Of a DNA stretch of 64,000 bases, positions 19,565 to 28,663 are shown piece after piece (position 1 is the stretch's first letter; the number at the start of each line of letters is the position of its first letter). The notes below the pieces were generated by a model. The model saw only the letters and a program-made list of their open reading frames with translations, had not been told where the DNA came from and did not search any database. The stretch comes from Platanthera guangdongensis (Eukaryota > Streptophyta > Magnoliopsida > Asparagales > Orchidaceae). The position numbers and the translations under genes are program-made. The stretch covers positions 235,282,646 to 235,346,645 of the forward strand of contig CM077163.1 of the NCBI GenBank assembly GCA_039583875.1, written 5' to 3'.

Positions 19565-22500
19565 TCAGGGGTAGAAGCGTTTCAGATCATCACCACTCCA
19601 AGTGTGGCTTAGGGCTCTTCCCTCCACGTCCTGGATGTAGTATCCCCCTGTTCCGAGGACTTCCTTCACTATGTATGGACCTTCCCAGTTCGGGTGGAGC
19701 TTACCCACGGGAGCCGATCTTCCTGCCGCGTCGACCTTTCTCAGCACCAGATCCCCTTCTGCGAACTGCTTGACCCTGACGTGCTTGTCAAAATGCTTGG
19801 CCATCCGTCGCTTGACTTCTTCTTGCCTGATAGCCGCCACGTCTTGCAGTTCCTCCATCATATCTAACGAGAGGCGCTGCCCCTCTTCATTTTCCACCCT
19901 CCAAGCCTCGTCACCTTCGCCCGCGGCTGTGACTCGCGGGGACCGGACCTCAAACTCCACCGGTAGGACGGCTTCACACCCATGAGAGAGCTTGAAGGGG
20001 GTCTCACCAGTGGCCGTGTTCGGAGTCGTTCGTAGTGCCCACAGGACCGATGGGAGCTGTTCCACCCAATTTCCCTTCAAGTTTTCCACCTTCTTCTTTA
20101 GTAGATTTACAATGATTTTGTTTGCTGCTTCCACTTGGCCGTTACTTCGAGGGTGATGGACGGAGGCAAACCGGAGATCTATTCCCAGTTGAGCGCAGAA
20201 GCTGATGAACTCCTCACTGGCAAACTGGGGGCCGTTATCAGTCACTATTGCTTGGGGCAACCCATGTCTACAAATGATCTCTCCCCAGATGAAGTTCCTT
20301 AAAACCTGCGAGGTGACCTTGGCTAAGGCTTTAACCTCTAGCCACTTCGAGAAGTAATCAATCATGACCAAGAGGAACCTCCTCTGTCCACTAGCCGGAG
20401 GAAAGGGCCCAACCAAGTCCATTCCCCAGATAACAAATGGCCATGGCACCGTGATACTCCGGAGTCTTTGAGCTGCCAAGAGTTGAAGGGGGGCGTAGAG
20501 TTGACATTTTTGACACCTCCTTGCAAACTCCATGGCATCCTTCCTTAGGGTGGGCCAGAAGTACCCCTGTCTGACCACCCTGGCCTCCAGTGTCCTTCCT
20601 CCAGAGTGACTGCCGCACTCGCCCGAATGTACCTCCCTTAAAATCTTCGGGATTTCTTCTTCGGTCGCACATCTGGCTAGAAGCCCTGACAACATCTTAC
20701 GATGCAGACCCCCCTCCATCATCAAGTAGTGAGCCGCCTTACGCTTGAAGCTTCTCCCAACCTTGGTCCCCTCGGGCAGTTCACCGGTGGTTAGGAAGGC
20801 CACAAATGGATCCACCCACGAGGGCTGTCGATCCACCATCATCAACTCTCCCTCCTCTATAGCAGGTCGGAATAGCTCCGTCAAGGTCCCTCCTACCTGA
20901 GGTCCGAAGTTGGCCAGTCGATCGGCGGCTACACTTTCTTCCCTTGGGATATGTTGAATCGAGAAAGACCGAAATCCTCCGATGATCACCCTTACCTTGG
21001 AGAGGTATCTGATGAGGGTTGGCTCCCTAGTTTCAAACTCTCCCCGGATTTGCGATGTCACTACCTTTGAATCAGTGAAGACTTCTACCTCCTGAATCCC
21101 CAGCTCCTTTGCCAGGCGAAGGCCAGCGATAACAGCCTCATACTCCGCTTGATTGTTGGTCACTGGGAAATGTAAAATGACTGCTTGCTCTATGGTCACC
21201 CCCTGGGGACTCGTCAACACCACCCCCACCCCTAGGGAGTGCCTTCCTGAGGCCCCATCAACCGTCAACTTCCATGCTTCTCGCGGTTGCTGCTCTTCCC
21301 CCTCAACCTCAACAACGTAGTCTACTAGAAAGTCCGCCACTGCCTGTGCCTTGATGGAGAGCCTTGGTACAAAGGAGATGTCGAACTCGCTTAGCTCAAT
21401 GGACCACTTAGCCAACCTCCCCGAGTGCTCCACTCCTTCGAAAATCTTGCGGAGGGGGTGGTCGGTCACCACCCTAATCGAATGCGCTTGAAAGTACGGC
21501 CGGAGCTTTCTGGCCGAGATAATCAAGGCATAAGCGAGCTTTTCCAGGATGGGGTAGCGAAGCTCTGCATTTCTCAATATTCGACTGACGTAGTAGATGG
21601 GAAGCTGCTTCTTTCCTTCTTCTCTTACTAGGACGGAGCTTACCGCCTCCGCCCCTACTCCGAGGTACAAGGTCAAGTCCTCCCCATCCTTTGGGCTCTG
21701 AAGGAGGGGAGCCTGAGAGAGTTGCCTTTTCAGCCCTTGGAAAGCCTCTTCGCACTCGGCCGTCCATTCGAACCTTTGATTTCCCCGCAGCACTTTAAAG
21801 AATGAAGAACACTTGTCTCCCGCCCGGGAGAGGAACCTGCTTAGCCCAGCCAGCTTGCCTGTCAAGCGCTGGACCTCCTTGACGTCGCGAGGTGACTCCA
21901 AATCCAGGATGGCCTTGACTTTGTCCGGGTTGGGCTCCACTCCTTCCGGAGTCAGGAGATGCCCGAGGAACTTCCCGCGGCTTGCCCCGAAGACACACTT
22001 CAAGGGATTCAGCCTCATTTTAAATCTTCTCAGGGTGGCGAATGTTTCCTCGAGGTCTTGCAAGTGCGAAATTATGCATTTGCTTTTGATCATTAGGTCG
22101 TCGACGTAGACCTCCAAGTTCCTCCCTCTCTGATCCCGGAAGACCCGATCCATCATGCGCTGATAGGTAGCCCCTGCGTTCTTTAACCCAAAGGGCATCA
22201 TCTTGTAGCTGAAGCACCCCTCCCTTGTGATGAAGGACACATCCTTGGTGTCTGGAGGGTGCATCCGGATTTGGTGGTAACCTGAAAAAGCATCTAAAAA
22301 ACTCATGACAGAAAAACCGACGGCTGAATCAACCAGCGCGTCGATCCGAGGCAGGGGATAGCAATCCTTAGGGCATGATTTATTCAGCAAAGAAAAGTCT
22401 ACACACATCCTCCATTTACCACATCCTTTTTTCACCATTACCACATTGGAGATCCAGCCTGGATACTGGATCTCTGAGATGAAGCCCGCCTCCAGGAGCT

Positions 22501-22675
22501 TCTTGACCTCCTCGCGAATGTGCTCTTCCAGCTTGGTGGCGATGGCCCTCATCTTCTGACGGATGGGGCGGGCGCGGGGATCCAGGTTCAGGCGGTGGCA
22601 GGCTACGTCGGCGTCGATGCCGGGCATGTCCGCCGCGCTCCAAGCGAAGATGTCAATGTTGCTTTGGATGCAAGC
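19565..22675 (-). CDS. pol: Pol of element B: RT, degenerate RNase H, archaeal-type RNase H, integrase
   Basis: The longest ORF is 1020 codons from the ATG at 22627; the frame is open back to the TGA that ends gag. RT spans about residues 30-250 with D112 in FLDAFSG and YVDD at 174-177. The native RNase H (about 315-440) keeps E362 and D389 but has YLGVG where the first catalytic Asp is expected. The added archaeal-type RNase H (about 450-575) keeps D457, E495, D519 and D569. Integrase has an HHCC finger (about 666-708) and catalytic D737, D797 and E833 (D-x35-E). The C-terminus ends SGDDLKRFYP, also preserved in element A. Apart from the TGA between gag and pol, the domains look intact. Confidence 0.95.
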   Translation of the reverse strand, partial: ACIQSNIDIFAWSAADMPGIDADVACHRLNLDPRARPIRQKMRAIATKLEEHIREEVKKLLEAGFISEIQYPGWISNVVMVKKGCGKWRMCVDFSLLNKSCPKDCYPLPRIDALVDSAVGFSVMSFLDAFSGYHQIRMHPPDTKDVSFITREGCFSYKMMPFGLKNAGATYQRMMDRVFRDQRGRNLEVYVDDLMIKSKCIISHLQDLEETFATLRRFKMRLNPLKCVFGASRGKFLGHLLTPEGVEPNPDKVKAILDLESPRDVKEVQRLTGKLAGLSRFLSRAGDKCSSFFKVLRGNQRFEWTAECEEAFQGLKRQLSQAPLLQSPKDGEDLTLYLGVGAEAVSSVLVREEGKKQLPIYYVSRILRNAELRYPILEKLAYALIISARKLRPYFQAHSIRVVTDHPLRKIFEGVEHSGRLAKWSIELSEFDISFVPRLSIKAQAVADFLVDYVVEVEGEEQQPREAWKLTVDGASGRHSLGVGVVLTSPQGVTIEQAVILHFPVTNNQAEYEAVIAGLRLAKELGIQEVEVFTDSKVVTSQIRGEFETREPTLIRYLSKVRVIIGGFRSFSIQHIPREESVAADRLANFGPQVGGTLTELFRPAIEEGELMMVDRQPSWVDPFVAFLTTGELPEGTKVGRSFKRKAAHYLMMEGGLHRKMLSGLLARCATEEEIPKILREVHSGECGSHSGGRTLEARVVRQGYFWPTLRKDAMEFARRCQKCQLYAPLQLLAAQRLRSITVPWPFVIWGMDLVGPFPPASGQRRFLLVMIDYFSKWLEVKALAKVTSQVLRNFIWGEIICRHGLPQAIVTDNGPQFASEEFISFCAQLGIDLRFASVHHPRSNGQVEAANKIIVNLLKKKVENLKGNWVEQLPSVLWALRTTPNTATGETPFKLSHGCEAVLPVEFEVRSPRVTAAGEGDEAWRVENEEGQRLSLDMMEELQDVAAIRQEEVKRRMAKHFDKHVRVKQFAEGDLVLRKVDAAGRSAPVGKLHPNWEGPYIVKEVLGTGGYYIQDVEGRALSHTWSGDDLKRFYP

Positions 22676-25276
22676 TCACACCTGCTCCCGGGCCTCAAGA
22701 CTCAACCCCCCGCTGATCCGCACCCTTTGCACCTCTCCTGCTTTGGTGAAGACCTCCATCTCTACCACTTCTTCAGCCGGTTCCAGCCGCGACTGTTCCC
22801 AACCGGTCCTCGCATCTTCCTCGAGCTCCAGCTCTCCTCCTTCCTCCTCGATCTCCATCGCTTCCACCCCTCTCTGCTGCTGCTGCTCGGCTCCTACGCC
22901 CCTCGGGACCTCCCCCTCGACTTCCTCTGCCGCTTGCTCTTCTACTTCCACTGTCCCTTCCGGGCTTTCCTGCTCCTCGTTCATCTGGACCCCCTGCACA
23001 TCCTCTCGCAGCTTCCCTGTCTCTCCTTCTCCGACTTCCTCTCCAGCTATCTCTCCAGCTTCCTTTCTTTCCTCCTCAAGGACCATCTCCTCTTCCTCCA
23101 CAACCTCTTCTAGGTCCGCCATCTCAATTTCCAATTCTTCCGCCACCGCCATCCACAAAATGGTGTTGACTGCCGTAACGTAACACTGTCTTGCCACCTT
23201 CGGGTCTCCTCTGACCCTGACCTGCACCCCCCCATTGTTGAACTTGAGGCATTGATGGAACGAGGAGGGGACGCAGCGAAAGGCGCTGATGAGGGGGCGC
23301 CCAAAGATGGCATTGTAGCTGCTCGGGGCGTCCACGATCACGAACCTGCAGTTCCGCGATACGCCCCCCAACCTTACGTGCAACCCTACTCCTCCTTCAA
23401 CCTCCTTCCTCTCCCCGGAGAACCCGAACAGAGGTCCGTCCGATGCTAAGACCCTCTTCCCTTCGACCCTCATCTCATCAAAAGCCTTCTTGAAGATGAC
23501 GTTAACCGAGCTCCCGTTATCTACCAGTATCCTTGAGACGGTATAGTTCTCCACTGCCGTCTGGATCACCAGGGCGTCGCAGAATGGATCTTCATAGTCT
23601 GGCATGTCCGCTGATGAGAAAGTGATCTTTTCTTCTGGTGGAGGAACCTGGGAGGTTGAGGCTACCCCTCTCCGGTACATGGTTTGAAGGCTCCCCTTAC
23701 GGGTTGCCTCAATCCCCACTCCTCCATGAATCACCCCGATTCCTCCCCGGGTCCCTACATCCACCCGGTCTTCACACCTGTCCTCCGCTTCACCCTGCTG
23801 CACCTCCACTATCCTCATCGGTGGATCTTGCCTCCCTGTCCCTCTGGCACCCCTCAACTCTAAGAACTCCGGGCAGGTGGCCGTTGCGTGCCCCTCCTCC
23901 TGGTGGAAGTCACAAAACAGCAACGCCTCCCCGCCCCTTCTCCCGTCTCCCCTTCCTCTTCTTCCTCCTCGAGCTCCCCTGGCTGCTCCTCTCCCTCTTC
24001 CTACTTCCATTGCCTCCTGCGGTGGTGGGGGACGATCCCTCGGCTCCTGCCTCCATGCCGGTCGATCGAACCTCCGGGGCTCCCGTAGGTTATCTCTCCC
24101 CCGATAGCCTTCTCCTGGACCTTGGGGGCGACCCTCCTGGGGCCTCCAACCCAACCGGTTGACTGGCTCCCGGGCCCCCCAACCCTGCTGCTGCCCAAAC
24201 CTTCGGGGCTCCTCCCTTCTCCTATCTTCTCTCAGCTCCCTCTGCTCTCTTGATTCCTTCTGTCTTCCTGCTGCTGGTTCCTTCCCATCCTCTTCTGCTA
24301 GCTTGGCCAACTTCCTGGCGAATGCTGGGTTTGCTCTCTCGAAATCAATCTCCTTTGCCGCCCTCTCCATGAGCTCCTCAAAGGAGAGGGGGGGCATCAT
24401 CTTCAACTCCATGCTAAAAAATCCCGGTCTCAGCCCCAGGGTGAAGGCTAACATCAGCGCGTACCCTGTAACCTCCTGGACCAGAAGGATCTCTTCCTGG
24501 AACCGGTCGACATAATGACCCAACGTCTCATCCGGCCTCTGCCTCACGACAAACAGACACTCTGCTTCCTTCTTTCGCTTCTTTGAGGTTGAGAATCTTA
24601 ACAGGAAAGTTCTCCGTAGATCTTCAAAACAGTAGATTGACCTTGCTGGCAACTGGTGGAACCAGTCCCGAGCTTTCTCTTTCAACGTGATGGCGAACAG
24701 CCGGCACTTGAAGGCGTCTGTCATCTGCCTTATTGACACAACGTCTTCAAACCACTGTACGTGCTGCACCGGGTCATCCTTCCCTGAGTAGTAGGACATG
24801 TCGGGCTCCCGGAACCCCTCCGGTACCGGAGCCGAGATGATGAGCTCGCTAAACGGGCTCTCGCCCCCTGCCTGGCGAGAGGGCACGTCTCGCGGCCTCG
24901 GCTGGCTCGCCCGATCCGCGAGACCGTGCCCTGGGAAGAGTTCCCGCACCGCCGCCTCCTTCTCGCCTGGCTCCGTCAATGCCTCCTTGCCCGGGCGCTG
25001 GCTCTGGCCTGGGAATAGCTCCCGCGCAGCCATATCTCTCTCGCCAGCCTCGCCCGGGACCTCCTTTCCTGGGCGCTGCCCTGGGGCGTTCTCGCCCAAG
25101 AGCGGAACCTCTTCTATCGGGACCTGAGGGGTGGCCCACTCGCCTCTCGCTGAGAAGGCCAGGCTGATCGTCTGCAGAACCTCTCGCCTGAACTCATCCA
25201 GCATCCTCTTCGTCGCTTCCTCTCCCCGGGTGGGGGAGCCTCCAGAACCTGACCCTTCACCCTCACCTCCGGCCAT
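22676..25276 (-). CDS. gag-pro: Gag-protease of element B (866 codons)
   Basis: Starts at ATG 25276, about 36 bp inside the PBS. A Gly/Glu-rich N-terminus contains a duplicated RPGKE...ARELFPG unit (about residues 67-117). The gag core follows (about 150-310: FSELIISAPVPEGF, WFEDVVSIRQMTDAFKC, ARDWFHQLP, LRRTFLLRF). The CHHC-type knuckle CDFHQEEGHATATC replaces the usual CCHC, a Tat feature. The aspartic protease active site is VDNGSS within ILVDNGSSVNVIF, followed by YNAIFGRPLI. A long acidic Glu-rich region follows. The frame ends in TGA (22678-22676), and pol continues in the same frame after it. Confidence 0.93.
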   Translation of the reverse strand: MAGGEGEGSGSGGSPTRGEEATKRMLDEFRREVLQTISLAFSARGEWATPQVPIEEVPLLGENAPGQRPGKEVPGEAGERDMAARELFPGQSQRPGKEALTEPGEKEAAVRELFPGHGLADRASQPRPRDVPSRQAGGESPFSELIISAPVPEGFREPDMSYYSGKDDPVQHVQWFEDVVSIRQMTDAFKCRLFAITLKEKARDWFHQLPARSIYCFEDLRRTFLLRFSTSKKRKKEAECLFVVRQRPDETLGHYVDRFQEEILLVQEVTGYALMLAFTLGLRPGFFSMELKMMPPLSFEELMERAAKEIDFERANPAFARKLAKLAEEDGKEPAAGRQKESREQRELREDRRREEPRRFGQQQGWGAREPVNRLGWRPQEGRPQGPGEGYRGRDNLREPRRFDRPAWRQEPRDRPPPPQEAMEVGRGRGAARGARGGRRGRGDGRRGGEALLFCDFHQEEGHATATCPEFLELRGARGTGRQDPPMRIVEVQQGEAEDRCEDRVDVGTRGGIGVIHGGVGIEATRKGSLQTMYRRGVASTSQVPPPEEKITFSSADMPDYEDPFCDALVIQTAVENYTVSRILVDNGSSVNVIFKKAFDEMRVEGKRVLASDGPLFGFSGERKEVEGGVGLHVRLGGVSRNCRFVIVDAPSSYNAIFGRPLISAFRCVPSSFHQCLKFNNGGVQVRVRGDPKVARQCYVTAVNTILWMAVAEELEIEMADLEEVVEEEEMVLEEERKEAGEIAGEEVGEGETGKLREDVQGVQMNEEQESPEGTVEVEEQAAEEVEGEVPRGVGAEQQQQRGVEAMEIEEEGGELELEEDARTGWEQSRLEPAEEVVEMEVFTKAGEVQRVRISGGLSLEAREQV

Positions 25277-25311
25277 GGGACAAAACTCAAGGCTTTCTTG
25301 AATCGGCTGCC

Positions 25312-25330
25312 TTCCACGCTCACCGCACCA
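25312..25330 (-). promoter_or_regulatory. Primer-binding site of element B
   Basis: Four bases inside the 5' LTR the minus strand reads TGGTGCGGTGAGCGTGGA. It is conserved at the same place in element A (34911-34929). It is not the tRNA-Met PBS used by E and D, and I could not assign the tRNA from memory. Confidence 0.8.
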
Positions 25331-25334
25331 GAAC

Positions 25335-26022
25335 TGTTGAAGCCAAATTTGACCTTAACTGAAGTTCGAAGAAAAAGGGGTACAGCCGAAACCTACTTCT
25401 CTCAAGTCTCACCCCTTGACTGGATTCTAAGGACCTAAGGCTGACCCAAAAGCCTCAGCAGGGAGGTCCCACCTCACACCCGGAAGATCTCTGAGAGCTT
25501 CCCCTCCAAAGCCAAAGCTGGGCTAGGAGCTCCTCAGAAAGCACTAGAATTCCGGAGACAATGATCGCTTGCTTTCTAAGGAGCCCTTATGGGTCTATTT
25601 ATAGCCTTTTGCTGTCCTGAATTTACTGAAAAGCCCCTGGTTGATCTGCCAATAGCCAAATCCCGCTGTTTTTCTGAGGGTACTGAAGTAATTTCTCTTG
25701 AGGGCAATTAGGACATTCTTCCAGAGACCCTGGGCCCCACTCGGCGAGAGCTGGTGCCGAGACCTTTCGGCCCAGGGCGTGGCGCGAGCGTTCTCGCCTG
25801 GCTTATGCGAGAACTCTTTGAGATAGGAGCTTGGTTCGGGCGCAAGCGCTCCCGCGCAGGCCGCGCACGACGATCTTGGCCTACTATTCCCCGCTCGACG
25901 ATCCGGCGCAATCGTTCCCGCCTTCTTCGGGCGAGATCTTCCTTATGGCGGGAACACTTCGGCTAACCCAACCGTTGATCATTGTGCCTCCTGGACTGGC
26001 TCAGCGAATATAGGGTTGTACA
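25335..26022 (-). repeat. 5' LTR of element B (688 bp)
   Basis: The partner of 12517-13204. It is bounded outside by TSD GACCT and inside by the PBS. Confidence 0.95.
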
Positions 26023-28539
26023 GACCTGAAGTCTGGTTATTACCAGTTACGAATTCGGGAAGGTGACATTCCCAAAACCGCATTTGGAACGCGCTATGGG
26101 CACTATGAGTTTACAGTCATGCCCTTTGGATTGTGTAATGCGCCATCGATGTTTATGTATTTGATGCACCGTATTTTCCGTGAGTACCTGGATCTGTTTG
26201 TGATCGTGTTCATTGATGACATCCTGGTGTACTCGAAGTCCAAAGCTGAGCATGAGATTCACTTGCGGTTGGTGTTGAAAACATTGAGGCAAAATCAGAT
26301 CTATGCCAAGTTCTCGAAGTGCGAGTTTTGGCTATCGTCAGTGGCATTTTTGGGCCATGTGGTGAGTGGAGCGGGCATTGCAGTGGATCCAGCGAAGATA
26401 AGAGCCATACAAGAATGGCCAATGTTGTCTTCCATGGCTGAAGTCAGGAGTTTCCTTGGACTTGCGGGCTACTATAGAAGATTTGTGGAGAACTTCTCGC
26501 GGATCGCTTTGCCGCTAACCACACTGACGCGAAAAGATCAGAAGTTCGTTTGGACGCCAGAATGCGCACGAGCTTTTGACGAGCTGAAGGTTCGGTTGAC
26601 CACGGCGCCGGTGTTGTCTTCGCCATGTGGAACCGATGGATTTGTGATTTATAGTGATGCCTCAGGAAGCGGTTTAGGCTGCGTTCTTCTGCAGAGCGGA
26701 AAGGTGATTGCTTATGGCTCACGCCAATTGAAGGTGCACGAGCGAAACTATCCCGTCCATGATTTGGAACTAGCGGCGGTGATTTTTGCACTCAAGCTGT
26801 GGCGACACTACCTTTATGGCGTGAAGGTGGAGATCTATACCGATCATAAGAGCCTAAAGTATCTTTTGGAGCAGAAATAGTTGAACATGCGACAACGAAG
26901 GTGGTTGGAGTTCCTTGGGGACTACACTTTCGAGATTCACTATACACCCGGGAAGGGGAATGTTGTCGCGGATGCCTTGAGTCGGCGGGTTCCGGCTAGA
27001 GCGAATTGGTTACAAAGGCATGATGAACGTCTTATCCAGGAATTGGAGGCATTGGAGATCTATTGTGTTGACACGAATTCCACTGCCATTGCATGTTTGA
27101 ACTGGACCGAGGTGCAATGTGACCTTGCAGACCGAGTTCGACGGGCAACAGAGTTGGATGAAGATCTCTTGCGCTATGTGAATGAAGGGCCAGAAGGCAA
27201 ATTCACCTGGAATGACAGTCTTTTGCAAAAAGAGGGCCGTTTGTGCGTCCCAAATGTGGGGAAACTGAGGGAAGAACTGATGTATGAAGCGCATTATACC
27301 AAGTATTCCATTCACCCCGGGAGCACAAAGATGTTCAACGATATGAAGAAGCTTTTCTGGTGGCCATGGCTTAAGAAAGATGTTGCCCTATATGTAGCCA
27401 AATGTCAAACATGTGCGATGGTGAAGGCGGAATGCCAAAAGCCGGGCGGTTATTTGAAGTCACTGCCGATCCCAGTGTGGAAATTTGATGATATTTCCAT
27501 GGATTTTGTGCATGGATTGCCAAGATCGCAGCGAGGAAATGATTCCATTTGGGTGATAGTTGACCGGCTAACAAAAGTAGCACATTTTCTCCCGAACAGG
27601 CGGGATGATTCGGTTGAAAGTTTGGCAAAGTTATATGTTGATCAAATTGTGCGTCTTCACGGTGTTCCTCGGAGCATCGTAAGTGATCGAGATGGGCGAT
27701 TCACGTCAAATGATTGGAGGCTAGTTCACCGACTGTTGGGCACGAAATTGACTTTCAGTACGGCCTTTCATCCCCAAACGGATGGCCAGACGGAACGTAC
27801 CAACAGAACAATGGAGGACATGCTCCGAATGTGCGCCCTTAACTTCGAAAAGAGATGGGGAGATCATCTCTATATGGTCGAGTTTGTATATAATAACAGC
27901 TACCAGGCAAGCATTGGGATGACACCATATGAAGCCCTATATGGAAGGAAGTGTCATACTCCCTTGACTTGGGTAGAAGCGGGTGAAGCCCGGGTTGTTA
28001 AACCAAATGAGGTGGATGAAGCAAACTCAACCATTCGGACGATTCGAGAGAGATTGCTTATTGCTCAAGATCGACAAGCGAAGTACTACAACGCCAAGCA
28101 CCGGAACGTTGAATTTGCGGTTGGCGATTGGGTCTACTTGAAGATCAAGCCATTCAAAGGTGTCTCCAGGATTCGACGATTGAAAAAGTTGAGTCCAAGA
28201 TATTTGGGTCCTTTTGAAGTGGTTGAGCGAATTGGCAAAGCGGCTTATCGGCTAGCTCTGTCGGCGGACTTGAGTGGATTACATGATGTCTTTCACATCT
28301 CGGTGCTTCGGAAGGCCGTGAAAGATCCAGCTCAAGTGATCGCGGAGGATCGTGTGCCGGTGGAATATGGGCTAACAACGAGAGTTAGACCCGTTCAGAT
28401 CGAAGATCGAGCCGAAAAATAGTTGCGGAACAAGACGGTCGGTATGGTAAAAGTCCGATGGGACAACTGCGGCCGTGAAGAGCTGACATGGGAGCGCGAA
28501 CAAACCATGCGAGCAGAGTTCCCTGAGCTATTTGTGTAG
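26023..28539 (+). pseudogene. pol: RT, RNase H, integrase and chromodomain-like end of D (pol, part 2)
   Basis: Continues the RT from KSGYYQLR to [10 protein letters not shown], then RNase H ([38 protein letters not shown]). A TAG at 26878-26880 interrupts before LNMRQRRWLEF. Integrase follows with an HHCC finger (HYTKYSIHPG...CQTC), DISMDF, IVSDRDGRF and GQTERTNRTMEDML. A second TAG at 28420-28422 precedes the terminal VKVRWDNCGREELTWE segment, the degenerate chromodomain of Tekay-type chromoviruses, which ends at TAG 28537. Both stops have the context AAATAGTTG and fit CAG-to-TAG changes. Otherwise the frame is open, so loss of function is recent. Confidence 0.93.
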
Positions 28540-28639
28540 TTTGTAGCAAGGATATTGTAACATAAACGTTTCTCTCATATATGTTGTTACATTTTCTTGC
28601 TGGTTTCTGTTACTTTCCTGTCTCTAAATTTCGAGGACG

Positions 28640-28663
28640 AAATTTCTTGTAGGAGGGGAGGAT
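28640..28663 (+). promoter_or_regulatory. Polypurine tract of element D
   Basis: AGGAGGGGAGGAT directly precedes the 3' LTR (TGTAACAGCC) and follows a TCGAGGACGAAATTT stretch that is also present, inverted, beside the LTR of element E. Confidence 0.88.

Larger units (their letters stand above)
12517..26022 (-). mobile_element. Element B: full-length Tat-lineage Ty3/gypsy retrotransposon, innermost
   Basis: 13,506 bp with TSD GACCT at 12512-12516 and 26023-26027. Two 688-bp LTRs (TGTTGAAGCC...GGTTGTACA) differ at six positions by eye. In element orientation the order is PBS, gag-protease, RT, native RNase H, archaeal-type RNase H, integrase, 115-bp tandem array, two genes on the opposite strand, and PPT. 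The double RNase H, the CHHC gag knuckle and the large 3' region with antisense genes define the Tat lineage. It is the youngest element of the nest. Confidence 0.95.

Noticed and set aside
22520..25167. Long plus-strand ORFs (197, 206, 174 codons) opposite gag-protease of element B
   Set aside because: Shadows of the GC-rich, Glu/Ser-biased gag-protease frame; no start context, domain or conservation.
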